Below are positions 15,058 through 22,930 of a stretch of DNA of 64,000 nucleotides, piece after piece. A model generated the notes under the pieces. It searched no databases. It was not told where the DNA came from and worked only from the letters and a program-made list of their open reading frames with translations. The position numbers and the translations under genes are program-made. This DNA comes from JAABQT01 sp035459025 (GTDB taxonomy: Bacteria > Pseudomonadota > Gammaproteobacteria > Burkholderiales > SG8-39), in NCBI GenBank assembly GCA_035459025.1, contig DATHYT010000068.1, positions 1-64,000 of the forward strand. Reading direction: 5' to 3'. Numbering within the stretch: position 1 is the stretch's first letter; each line of letters begins with the position of its first letter.

Positions 15058-15085
15058 AGCCCTATCGGATCCGGTAGGGCTTTTT
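15058..15085 (+). terminator. rho-independent terminator between rpmA and obgE
   Basis: A 10-bp stem (AGCCCTATCG / CGGTAGGGCT, one T-G pair) with a GATC loop is followed by TTTTT at 15081-15085, only 13 bases before the obgE ATG. It likely ends or attenuates the rplU-rpmA transcript, so obgE would depend on readthrough. Confidence 0.8.
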
Positions 15086-15097
15086 GCTTTCTGGGCC

Positions 15098-16138
15098 ATG
15101 AAGTTCATTGACGAAGCGAGAATCGAGGTGCACGCCGGCAAGGGCGGCGACGGCGCCGCCGCGTTCCGGCGCGAGAAGTACGTGCCGCGCGGCGGCCCGA
15201 GCGGCGGCGACGGCGGGCGCGGCGGCAGCGTGTGGGCGGTGGCCGACCGCAACCTCAACACGCTGATCGACTACCGCTACGCGCGCCTGCACCGCGCCGG
15301 CGACGGGGTCGCCGGCGGCGGCTCGGACAAGGACGGCCGCGCCGGGCGCGACATCGAGCTGCGCGTGCCCCTGGGCACGGTGCTGCGCGACGCCGAGAGC
15401 GGCGAGCCGATCGCCGATCTGGCGCGCGACGGCGATCGTGCGCTGCTCGCGCGCGGCGGCCGCGGCGGCCTCGGCAACCTGCACTTCAAGTCGAGCATCA
15501 ACCGCGCGCCGCGCCAGTACACGCGCGGCGAGCCGGGTGAGAGCCGCAGCCTCGCGCTCGAGCTGCGCGTGCTCGCCGACGTGGGCCTGCTTGGCCTGCC
15601 CAACGCGGGCAAGTCGACTTTCATCCGCGCGGTGTCGAGCGCCCGCCCCAAGGTCGCGGATTACCCGTTTACCACGCTCAATCCCTCGCTCGGCGTGGTG
15701 CGCATCGCCCACGATGCGAGCTTCGTGGTGGCCGACATCCCCGGGCTGATCGAGGGCGCCGCCGAGGGCGCCGGGCTCGGCCACCAGTTCCTGCGCCACC
15801 TCGCGCGCACGCGACTGCTGCTGCACCTGGTCGATATCGCGCCGGCGGACGAAGCGGCCGCCCCGGTGCCGGGGGTGCGCGCAATCGTGCGCGAGCTGCG
15901 CAAGTACGACGAGGCGCTGTACCGCAAGCCGCGCTGGCTGGTGTTCAACAAGTGCGACCTCGCGCCGGACGCCGACGAGCGCATTGCACGCATCCTGCAC
16001 GCGCTGCGCTGGAAGGGCCCCTGGTTCAAGGTGAGCGCACTGAGCGGGTCCGGGTGCCGCGACGTGTGCAACGCCGCCTACCGGTTCCTCTCGGCAGCGC
16101 CGAGGACCACGACGACGCGCGCGCGGCGCGCCGCATGA
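15098..16138 (+). CDS. obgE: Obg family GTPase
   Basis: A 346-residue GTPase that associates with the 50S subunit and acts in ribosome assembly and stress control. The glycine-rich Obg fold fills residues 1-158 (GKGGDGAAAFRREK, GGDGGRGG). The G domain follows with G1 GLPNAGKST, G3 DIPG and G4 NKCD. The C-terminus is short, without an OCT domain. No strong ribosome site precedes the ATG, and the preceding terminator makes it dependent on readthrough or an unseen promoter. Confidence 0.96.
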   Translation: MKFIDEARIEVHAGKGGDGAAAFRREKYVPRGGPSGGDGGRGGSVWAVADRNLNTLIDYRYARLHRAGDGVAGGGSDKDGRAGRDIELRVPLGTVLRDAESGEPIADLARDGDRALLARGGRGGLGNLHFKSSINRAPRQYTRGEPGESRSLALELRVLADVGLLGLPNAGKSTFIRAVSSARPKVADYPFTTLNPSLGVVRIAHDASFVVADIPGLIEGAAEGAGLGHQFLRHLARTRLLLHLVDIAPADEAAAPVPGVRAIVRELRKYDEALYRKPRWLVFNKCDLAPDADERIARILHALRWKGPWFKVSALSGSGCRDVCNAAYRFLSAAPRTTTTRARRAA

Positions 16139-16142
16139 GGCC

Positions 16143-17270
16143 ATGACCAGCCCGGTCGCCGCCGCCAAGACCCTGGTCGTCAAGGTCGGCAGCTCGCTCG
16201 TCACCAACGACGGCCGCGGGCTGGACGCGGCCGCGATCGCGCGCTGGGCGGCGCAGATCGCCGCGCTGCGCAAGCTCGGCCGGCGCTGCCTGCTCGTCTC
16301 CTCGGGCGCGATTGCCGAGGGCCTGCAGCGCCTGGGCTGGACACGGCGCCCGCACGCGCTGCACGAGCTGCAGGCGGCGGCGGCCGTGGGCCAGATGGGG
16401 CTCGCGCAGTGCTACGAATCGTGCTTTCGCGAGCACGGCATCGCCACTGCCCAGGTGCTGCTGACGCACGCCGACATGGCCGATCGCCAGCGCTACCTGA
16501 ACGCGCGCTTCACGCTGGCGACGCTGCTCGAGCTAGGCGTGATGCCCGTGATCAACGAGAACGACACCGTGGTCACAGACGAGATCAAGGTCGGCGACAA
16601 CGATACGCTCGGCGCACTGGTCGCCAACCTGGTGGAGGCCGACGCGCTCGTCATCCTGACCGACCAGGCGGGACTGTTCGAGGCCGATCCGCGGCGCCAG
16701 CCCGGCGCGCGCCTGGTGGCGCAGGCACAGGCCGGCGAGGCGCGTCTCGTGGCGATGGCCGGCGGCACTGGCTCGGCGAACGCGCGCGGCGGCATGCTGA
16801 CCAAGGTGCTCGCCGCGCAGCGCGCGGCGCGCAGCGGCGCGCATACCGTGATCGCCTCCGGGCACGAGCCCGAGGTTCTGCTGCGCCTGGCGCGCGGCGA
16901 GCCCGTCGGCACCCTGCTCACGGCGCAGACCACGCCGCTCGCCGCGCGCAAGCAGTGGCTCGCCGACCACCTCACGCTGGGCGGGCGCCTCGAGCTTGAC
17001 GCCGGCGCGGTGCGCGCCCTCGCGCACGACGGCAAGAGCCTGCTGCCGGTGGGCGTGACTGCGGTGCAAGGCGAGTTCGAGCGCGGCACCGTGGTCGGCT
17101 GCCTCGATCCCGAGGGACGCGAAGTGGCCCGCGGCCTGGTGAACTACTCGGCCGCGGAAACGCGCCGCATCATGCGGCGGCCCTCCAGCGAGATCGAGTC
17201 CATCCTCGGCTACATGGACGGGCCCGAGCTGATCCACCGCAACAACCTGGTGCTGCTGCTGGCGGGCTAG
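16143..17270 (+). CDS. proB: glutamate 5-kinase
   Basis: A 375-residue enzyme phosphorylating glutamate in the first step of proline synthesis. The amino-acid kinase domain spans about residues 8-260, with VVKVGSSLVTN, GQMGLAQ, VINENDTV and KVGDNDTLGALVA; a PUA domain fills the C-terminal 90 residues. It starts 4 bases after obgE. The stop shares a CTAG with the stop of the convergent CNP1-like gene. No proA is present in the window. Confidence 0.96.
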   Translation: MTSPVAAAKTLVVKVGSSLVTNDGRGLDAAAIARWAAQIAALRKLGRRCLLVSSGAIAEGLQRLGWTRRPHALHELQAAAAVGQMGLAQCYESCFREHGIATAQVLLTHADMADRQRYLNARFTLATLLELGVMPVINENDTVVTDEIKVGDNDTLGALVANLVEADALVILTDQAGLFEADPRRQPGARLVAQAQAGEARLVAMAGGTGSANARGGMLTKVLAAQRAARSGAHTVIASGHEPEVLLRLARGEPVGTLLTAQTTPLAARKQWLADHLTLGGRLELDAGAVRALAHDGKSLLPVGVTAVQGEFERGTVVGCLDPEGREVARGLVNYSAAETRRIMRRPSSEIESILGYMDGPELIHRNNLVLLLAG

Positions 17271-17785
17271 TTGCCGCTCAAGGCGCGGCTCGGATGCCCG
17301 CCGCGTTTGAGGGCGTCGATGCCCTCCCGCGAAGTGTGGATCGGATTGCCCAGCGGGCAGAAGAATTCGTCAAACAGGGCGTTGTGCCAGCGCTGGATCT
17401 CGCGCGGCTTGATCTGGCGCCAGGCGCTCTTGCTGCGCGCCCAGCCGCGCGCGCTGGTGCCAACGGCGTAGATGCGCACTTCGCCGGTGCTGCAGCGCAT
17501 GCCCTCGAAGCTCACGCTCTCCGCGCCCTGCGCGCTGCGCGCCACGAGCACGTAGCGCACTACCCCGTCCGCGCCTACGGACAGCGTCGTGCCGTCGACA
17601 AAGAACTCGAAGCTTGTGGCGGCACTGACGAAGAACGGCAGTAGGTGCTCCCGCGTGGGATAGGCAGGCGGCGCCACTTCGATCTCACGCCACTCGCGCT
17701 CGGCCTGCCGGCGCTCCCAATCCGAGGGCTGCGCGAGCGCGGCGGCGCCCGCCAGCGTCAGCGCCAGCCCCGCCAGCGCCCGCAC
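17267..17785 (-). CDS. CNP1-like family protein, exported
   Basis: A protein of about 172 residues with an N-terminal signal peptide (VRALAGLALTLAGAAALA, cleavage near AQPSDW). The body matches CNP1-like proteins: WREIEVAPPAYPT, FFVDGTTLSVGADGVVRYVL, GMRCSTGEVRIYAVG and the C-terminal HNALFDEFFCPLG. Two cysteines may form a disulfide. It is probably periplasmic; the function is unknown and the family name comes from an unrelated meningococcal protein. The start is uncertain: the GTG at 17785 gives a good signal peptide, nine bases after the DUF3501 gene, but no clear ribosome site is visible. Confidence 0.75.
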   Translation of the reverse strand: MRALAGLALTLAGAAALAQPSDWERRQAEREWREIEVAPPAYPTREHLLPFFVSAATSFEFFVDGTTLSVGADGVVRYVLVARSAQGAESVSFEGMRCSTGEVRIYAVGTSARGWARSKSAWRQIKPREIQRWHNALFDEFFCPLGNPIHTSREGIDALKRGGHPSRALSGN

Positions 17786-17793
17786 GCCGGCGT

Positions 17794-18378
17794 TCAGGCG
17801 AGATCGGCCGCGAGCGCCGCGCGCACGGCGGGCGCAGCCTCGACGGCGGCCTGATACTGCGGGTGGTCGACGCCGATCTCCAGGCCGACACCGTAGCGCA
17901 GCGCCTTGCGCATTTCCGCGTCCAGCTCGAAGCGCAGGAAATGCACTGCCGAGGTCTTCTCCGCGTTCTCGCGCTCGAGGTCCTCGTCGGCAATGGCATG
18001 CACGCGCGCGCAGCCTTCCACCTGCACCCACACGCGGTCCTCGATCCCTTTCAGCCGCGCGAGCGCCGCCTGGCGCTCGGCGACGTCCGGGTACTCGATC
18101 ATCATCGTCGCCTTGAGATTGGTGCCGTCAGGTACCAAGGGGTTGTAGGCGTCGAGCTCGTCCTGGATGCCGGCCTCCTCGAAGGTGCGCTCGATGCGCA
18201 ACATCTCCTGGATCTGGTAGCGGATGGTGAGCTCGTCCTCGAAGATCAGCGTGACGTGATCGCCGAGCTGGACCCTGCGATGCTTCTTGTGCTCGAGCAC
18301 CCGCGCGCGGAACGCATTGCGTTCACGCGCGTAGGCTTCGAGCGACAGCAGGCTCGCGCGCTCGATGCGGGGCATCAT
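17794..18378 (-). CDS. DUF3501 family protein
   Basis: A 194-residue cytoplasmic protein with the conserved DUF3501 core HRRVQLGDHVTLIFEDELT, then IQEMLRIERTFEE and PLVPDGTNLKATMMIEYPD. The family has no assigned function; it is commonly next to rubrerythrin-like and Fe-S oxidoreductase genes, as here with rubrerythrin. The start is the first of two tandem ATGs, sharing one base with the rubrerythrin stop (TGATG), so translation is coupled. A role in oxidative stress or iron homeostasis is inference from context. Confidence 0.85.
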   Translation of the reverse strand: MMPRIERASLLSLEAYARERNAFRARVLEHKKHRRVQLGDHVTLIFEDELTIRYQIQEMLRIERTFEEAGIQDELDAYNPLVPDGTNLKATMMIEYPDVAERQAALARLKGIEDRVWVQVEGCARVHAIADEDLERENAEKTSAVHFLRFELDAEMRKALRYGVGLEIGVDHPQYQAAVEAAPAVRAALAADLA

Positions 18379-18800
18379 CAGTCGGCGAGGGCGTCGAGCG
18401 CCTTTTGGAAGCGGTTGGCGTGCGAGCGCTCGGCTTTGGCCAGAGTCTCGAACCAGTCCGCGATTTCCGTGAAGCCTTCGCTGCGCGCGTCCTTCGCCAT
18501 GCCCGGATACATGTCCGTGTACTCGTGGGTCTCGCCCGCCACCGCCGACTTCAGATTGTCGCGCGTGCGGCCGATCGGCAGGCCGGTCGCCGGGTCGCCC
18601 ACCTGCTCCAGGTACTCGAGATGGCCGTGCGCGTGGCCGGTCTCGCCCTCCGCGGTCGAGCGGAACAGCGCCGACACGTCGTTCTGGCCTTCCACGTCGG
18701 CTTTCGCGGCGAAGTACAGGTAGCGACGATTGGCCTGCGATTCGCCGGCGAACGCGTCCTTCAGGTGCTGGTGCGTCTTCGTTCCCTTGAGTGCCTTCAT
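18378..18800 (-). CDS. rubrerythrin family protein (diiron domain only)
   Basis: A 140-residue ferritin-like diiron protein. Paired carboxylate/His motifs are visible (AFAGESQANRRYL, TAEGETGHAHGHLEYL, VAGETHEYTDMYPG, AKAERSHANRFQKAL), but there is no C-terminal rubredoxin domain, so an external electron donor is needed for peroxide reduction. The ATG at 18800 has a strong AAAGGAGG site; the open frame reaches 24 codons further without one. It is co-transcribed with the DUF3501 gene. Confidence 0.92.
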   Translation of the reverse strand: MKALKGTKTHQHLKDAFAGESQANRRYLYFAAKADVEGQNDVSALFRSTAEGETGHAHGHLEYLEQVGDPATGLPIGRTRDNLKSAVAGETHEYTDMYPGMAKDARSEGFTEIADWFETLAKAERSHANRFQKALDALAD

Positions 18801-18916
18801 GAAAGCCTCCTTTGAGCGTGAATGCGTCGTTCCTGGTGCAGCGAAGGTACCGCTGCCACACCGATCAATCAAATCGATTTTTGCAATTCCGGCAATTGCC
18901 TTGCGCTATGAGTCGC

Positions 18917-19027
18917 TCAGTGCCCGAGCGCTGCCTCGATCTCTGCGAAGATGCGTGCCACCTCGCCCGGCTGCGGCGCTGCGGCGCCCAGCTCGCGGAT
19001 CGGAAGACCCTGGTACTGCCTGTCCAC
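18917..19027 (-). CDS. 36-residue ORF with strong ribosome site, unknown function
   Basis: A GTG at 19027 is preceded at the correct distance by AAAGGAGGT, one of the best ribosome sites in the window. The product begins VDRQYQGLPIRELGAAAPQP and ends FAEIEAALGH, acidic and probably alpha-helical at the C-terminus. It follows rppH after 30 bases on the same strand. The third codon positions are mostly G or C, as in real genes here. I do not recognise the protein. It could be a genuine small protein or a translated leader. Confidence 0.5.
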   Translation of the reverse strand: MDRQYQGLPIRELGAAAPQPGEVARIFAEIEAALGH

Positions 19028-19057
19028 GACACCTCCTTTGCCGGGGCGGCGGCGCGC

Positions 19058-19573
19058 TCAGCGCGTCTCGGTGGCCTCGGGACGCGGCTGGCGGCGCCGG
19101 TCCGCCCCGAGATAGCGGTGCAGCTCGGCCAGCGCCTGGCGGTAGACCTCGCGCTTGAACTCGATCACCGCCTCGAGCGGCACCCAATAGTCGTGCCAGC
19201 GCCAGGCGTCGAACTCGGGCTTGGCGCTGGCGCGCAGGCGGACGTCGCAGTCGCGACCGACCAGCCGCAGCAGGTACCAGATCTGCTTCTGGCCGCGGTA
19301 GGAGCCGCGCCAGTCGCGCCGCACCCATTTCTCGGGCACCTCGTAGCGCAGCCAGTGGCGCGTGCGCCCGAGAATGCGGACGTGATCCGCCTTGAGGCCA
19401 ACCTCCTCATCGAGTTCGCGGTACATCGCCCGCTCCGGCGTCTCGCCGTGCTTGATGCCGCCCTGGGGAAACTGCCACGCGTGCTGGTGGACGCGCTTGC
19501 CCCAGAACACCTCGTTGCGGCCGTTGGCGAGGATGATGCCGACGTTCGGGCGATACCCGTCCCGGTCGAGCAT
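19058..19573 (-). CDS. rppH: RNA pyrophosphohydrolase
   Basis: A 171-residue Nudix hydrolase that removes pyrophosphate from mRNA 5' ends and so triggers RNase E decay. The Nudix box is complete (residues 38-60: GGIKHGETPERAMYRELDEE followed by VGL). The N-terminus MLDRDGYRPNVGIILAN and the WFLRY-like KWVRRDWRGSYRGQKQIWYL region fit RppH rather than general Nudix proteins. The ATG at 19573 is preceded by TAGGTGG. It is divergent from proS. Confidence 0.94.
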   Translation of the reverse strand: MLDRDGYRPNVGIILANGRNEVFWGKRVHQHAWQFPQGGIKHGETPERAMYRELDEEVGLKADHVRILGRTRHWLRYEVPEKWVRRDWRGSYRGQKQIWYLLRLVGRDCDVRLRASAKPEFDAWRWHDYWVPLEAVIEFKREVYRQALAELHRYLGADRRRQPRPEATETR

Positions 19574-19590
19574 GGCCACACCACCTAAGT

Positions 19591-19596
19591 TAGAAT
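19591..19596 (+). promoter_or_regulatory. putative -10 box for proS
   Basis: TAGAAT in the 75-base gap between the divergent rppH and proS genes, with a predicted start near 19604, about 45 bases before the proS ATG. No convincing -35 is present. Confidence 0.3.
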
Positions 19597-19648
19597 CCAC
19601 TCGCATTTTTCCACAGGCGAACCGCAAACACAACGCGGCGAGCGACCG

Positions 19649-21358
19649 ATGCGCACAACGCGATTCCATCTTGGCACGATCAAGGAGGCGCCCGCCGATG
19701 CGGAGCTCGTCAGCCATCGCCTGATGATCCGCGCCGGCTACATCCGGCGCCTGGCGGCGGGCATCTACACCTGGCTGCCGCTTGGCATGCGCGCGCTGCG
19801 CAAGGTGGAGACCGTGGTCCGCGAGGAGATGAACCGGGCGGGCGCGCTCGAGCTGTCGATGCCCGCGGTGCAGCCGGCCGAGCTGTGGCAGGAGTCCGGG
19901 CGCTGGCAGGCGTACGGCCCGGAGCTGCTGCGCTTCAAGGACCGCCACGAGCGCGACTTCGTCATCCAGCCCACCTCCGAGGAGGTGATCACGGACCTGG
20001 CGCGCGCCGAGCTGAAGAGCTACCGCCAGCTGCCGCTGCACTTCTACCAGATCCAGACCAAATTCCGCGACGAGCGCCGGCCGCGCTTTGGCGTCATGCG
20101 CGGGCGCGAATTCGTGATGAAGGACGGCTACTCTTTCCACGTCGACTACGCCGACCTGGAGCGCGAGTACCGCAACATGTACGACACCTACACGCGCATC
20201 TTCACGCGCCTCGGGCTGCGCTTTCGCGCCGTGGCAGCCGACACCGGCGCCATCGGCGGCACCGGCTCGCACGAGTTCCAGGTGCTGGCCGATTCCGGCG
20301 AGGACGCCATCGCCTACAGCGCCGAGTCCGACTACGCCGCGAACATCGACCTCGCCGAGGCGCTCGCGCCGGCCGCGGCGCGGCCCGCGGCCCTGGCGCC
20401 GATGCGCAAGGTGCCCACGCCCGGCAAGACCCGCTGCGAGGACGTCGCCGCGCAGCTCGCGCTGCCGCTTGCGCGCACGGTGAAGGCGCTCGCCGTGATG
20501 CAGGAGGCGCAATTCGTGCTGCTGCTGCTGCGCGGCGACCACGAACTGAACGAGGTGAAAACGCAAAAGGCGATCGGCGCTTTTCGCTTTGCGAGCGAGG
20601 CCGAGATACGCCAGGCCCTCGGCTCGCCCCCCGGCTACATCGGGCCGGTGGGCGTGGCGCCGCAGGTACGCGTGGTCGCCGACCGCAGCGTGGCGGCAAT
20701 GGGCGACTTCGTCAGCGGCGCCAACGAGGAGGGATTTCACCTCGCCGGCGTGAACTGGGGCCGCGACCTGCCGGAACCATCGCTCGTGGCCGACATCAGA
20801 AACGTCATGGAGGGCGATCCGAGCCCCGACGGCCAGGGCAGCCTGCGCATCCAGCGCGGGATCGAGGTTGGCCACATCTTCCAGCTGCGCACCAAGTACT
20901 CCGAAGCGCTCGGCGCGAAGGTGCTCGACGCCAAGGGCGAGACGCGGCCGCTGGAGATGGGCTGCTACGGCATCGGCGTGACGCGCGTGGTGGCGGCGGC
21001 GATCGAGCAGCACCACGACGCGCGCGGCATCGCGCTGCCGGCGGCGCTGGCGCCTTTTGCGGCCTGCCTGGTGCCCATCGCCTACGGCAAGAGCGAGAAG
21101 GTGCGCGCCGCGGCCGACCGCCTGTACGCGGAGCTGCAGCAGGCCGGCATCGAGGTGCTGATGGACGACCGCGACGAGCGCCCGGGGGTGCTGTTCGCAG
21201 ACATGGATTTGATCGGCATCCCGCATCGCATTGTGCTCTCGGAGCGCGGCCTGGCGGCCGGGGACGCCGAGTACAAGGGGCGGCGCGATGCCGAGGCGCG
21301 CAATGTGCCGCTCGCGGGTCTCGCCGCCTTCCTCAAGGAGCGGATCGCAGCCGCATGA
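19649..21358 (+). CDS. proS: prolyl-tRNA synthetase, bacterial type
   Basis: A 569-residue class II aminoacyl-tRNA synthetase. The length and the large insertion between motifs 2 and 3 (about residues 230-390) show the bacterial type with the YbaK-like editing domain that clears Ala-tRNA-Pro. Motif 2 is QTKFRDERRPRFGVMRGREF, and motif 3 is GCYGIGVTRVVAAAIEQ. The C-terminal anticodon-binding domain ends in AFLKERIAAA. The stop overlaps the next ATG by four bases, so this essential gene leads a cell-wall gene cluster. Confidence 0.97.
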   Translation: MRTTRFHLGTIKEAPADAELVSHRLMIRAGYIRRLAAGIYTWLPLGMRALRKVETVVREEMNRAGALELSMPAVQPAELWQESGRWQAYGPELLRFKDRHERDFVIQPTSEEVITDLARAELKSYRQLPLHFYQIQTKFRDERRPRFGVMRGREFVMKDGYSFHVDYADLEREYRNMYDTYTRIFTRLGLRFRAVAADTGAIGGTGSHEFQVLADSGEDAIAYSAESDYAANIDLAEALAPAAARPAALAPMRKVPTPGKTRCEDVAAQLALPLARTVKALAVMQEAQFVLLLLRGDHELNEVKTQKAIGAFRFASEAEIRQALGSPPGYIGPVGVAPQVRVVADRSVAAMGDFVSGANEEGFHLAGVNWGRDLPEPSLVADIRNVMEGDPSPDGQGSLRIQRGIEVGHIFQLRTKYSEALGAKVLDAKGETRPLEMGCYGIGVTRVVAAAIEQHHDARGIALPAALAPFAACLVPIAYGKSEKVRAAADRLYAELQQAGIEVLMDDRDERPGVLFADMDLIGIPHRIVLSERGLAAGDAEYKGRRDAEARNVPLAGLAAFLKERIAAA

Positions 21359-21963
21359 GGCGCACCGGCCTGCAAGCGGCGGTGCTCGCCGCGGCGCTCG
21401 TGCACGCAGCGCCGGCCGCCGCCGGCGCACAGGTCTACGAGGAGCTCGCGGCCAGCGTGCGCCACAGCCTTGCGGCCGCGCTGAGCGACCGCTCGGTGCC
21501 GGAGCTGGCGTTTCGCGAGCGCGAGGACGCGCACAAATGGCTGTTCGAGATGTCGCGCCGGCTCGAAAAGCGCGTGCCCGACCGCAAGCAGCGCCTGGAG
21601 CTGCTGCGCACCGCGCATTTCGAGGCGCTGCGCGCGGGACTCGACCCGCAACTGGTGCTGGGCATCATCGAGGTGGAAAGCCGCTTTCGCAAGTACGCGG
21701 TATCGCGCGCCGGCGCCCGCGGCTACATGCAGGTGATGCCGTTCTGGATCAAGCTGATCGGCTCCAAGCGCGACAACCTGTTCCACCTGCGCACCAACCT
21801 GCGCTACGGCTGCGTCATCCTGCGCCACTATCTGGACATGGAGAACGGCGACTATTTTCGCGCGCTCGGCCGCTACAACGGCAGCCTCGGCAAGCCCGAC
21901 TACCCGCGCGCGGTGCTGGCGGCATGGAAAGTGCGCTGGGGCTACAAGGGCGCGACCAGCTGA
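21355..21963 (+). CDS. lytic transglycosylase, Slt-type, exported
   Basis: A 202-residue protein with a signal peptide (LQAAVLAAALVHAAPAAAGA) and a GH23 domain: catalytic Glu in LGIIEVESRFRKYAVS, then ARGYMQVMPFWIKLIG and ALGRYNGSLGKPDYPRAVL. It cleaves peptidoglycan glycan strands to 1,6-anhydro ends. The ATG overlaps the proS stop (ATGA), and a DUF58 gene follows two bases after its stop. It belongs to a tightly coupled proS-LT-DUF58-TgpA-MltB unit. Confidence 0.9.
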   Translation: MRRTGLQAAVLAAALVHAAPAAAGAQVYEELAASVRHSLAAALSDRSVPELAFREREDAHKWLFEMSRRLEKRVPDRKQRLELLRTAHFEALRAGLDPQLVLGIIEVESRFRKYAVSRAGARGYMQVMPFWIKLIGSKRDNLFHLRTNLRYGCVILRHYLDMENGDYFRALGRYNGSLGKPDYPRAVLAAWKVRWGYKGATS

Positions 21964-21964
21964 C

Positions 21965-22930
21965 ATGATCCGCGCCCTGCTCAACGACGCGCGCCTGCGC
22001 GACTGGTTCTACGGCTACCGCGCGCCCGAGCGCGGCGCCATCACGCTCGGCCAGCGCCGCGTCTACATCGTGCCGACGCGCCTGGGCTGGTTCTACGGCG
22101 CCACGCTCGGCATCCTGCTCGTCGGCTCGATCAACTATGCGCTGCAGCTCGGCTTCGCACTCACGTTCCTCCTCGCCGGCCTCGGCCTCGTCGGCATGGT
22201 GCACACCACCCGCAACCTCGCGCGCCTGACGGTGAGCGCCGGGCGCGCCGCGCCGGTGTTCGCCGGCGAGGCGGCACAGTTCCGCCTGTACCTCGACAAC
22301 CGCGCGCGCTACGACCGGCCGGCGATCCTTGTGCGCCACCAGGCGAGCGGCGCCCAGGTGGTGCTCGATCTGGCGCCCGGCGCGGTCGGCGAGGCGGTGC
22401 TGCCGGTGCCTGCCGCGCGGCGCGGCTGGCTGCCGCTCACCCGCGTCATGCTGGAGACGCGCTATCCGCTCGGGTTGTTCCGCGCCTGGAGCTACGTCGA
22501 GCCCGAGGCGCGTTGCCTGGTGTATCCGCGCCCCGAGCGCAGCCCGCTGCCGGCGCCGGCACCGGACGCCGAAGCGGGCGCGGCGCGCGCGCAGGCCCTC
22601 GGCAACGATGATTTTTCGGGGCTGCGCGCCTATCAGTTGCAGGACTCGCCGCGCCATGTGGCGTGGAAGGCCGTGGCGCGCTCGGACGACATGCTGACCA
22701 AGCAGTTCGCCGGCGCCGCCGGCATCGAGCTGTGGCTCGACTGGGAGCGCATGGCCCCGAACCTGGACGCCGAGCAGCGTCTGTCGCGGCTCGCCGGCTG
22801 GGTGCTGGCCGCCGAGCAGGCCGGCGCGCGCTACGGGCTGCGGCTCCCGGCGCGCGCGATGGCGCCCGATCGCGGCGACGCGCACTGCGCAGCCTGCCTG
22901 CAGGCGCTCGCGCTGCACGGCGTGCCATGA
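21965..22930 (+). CDS. DUF58 domain membrane protein
   Basis: A 321-residue protein with two closely spaced transmembrane helices (about residues 37-80) and a C-terminal DUF58 domain (FSGLRAYQLQDSPRHVAWKA, then RSDDMLTKQFAG) related to von Willebrand A-type folds. In many bacteria a DUF58 gene sits beside a MoxR ATPase and a TgpA-type transglutaminase. Here tgpA follows with a four-base overlap, but the MoxR gene is not in the window. The DUF58 protein probably works with TgpA at the membrane; its biochemical role is unknown. Confidence 0.88.
   Translation: MIRALLNDARLRDWFYGYRAPERGAITLGQRRVYIVPTRLGWFYGATLGILLVGSINYALQLGFALTFLLAGLGLVGMVHTTRNLARLTVSAGRAAPVFAGEAAQFRLYLDNRARYDRPAILVRHQASGAQVVLDLAPGAVGEAVLPVPAARRGWLPLTRVMLETRYPLGLFRAWSYVEPEARCLVYPRPERSPLPAPAPDAEAGAARAQALGNDDFSGLRAYQLQDSPRHVAWKAVARSDDMLTKQFAGAAGIELWLDWERMAPNLDAEQRLSRLAGWVLAAEQAGARYGLRLPARAMAPDRGDAHCAACLQALALHGVP

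Noticed and set aside
18840..18890. FNR/CRP-type site before rubrerythrin
   Set aside because: TTGATTGATCGG on the minus strand looks like half of a TTGATN4ATCAA site, but the second half is missing.
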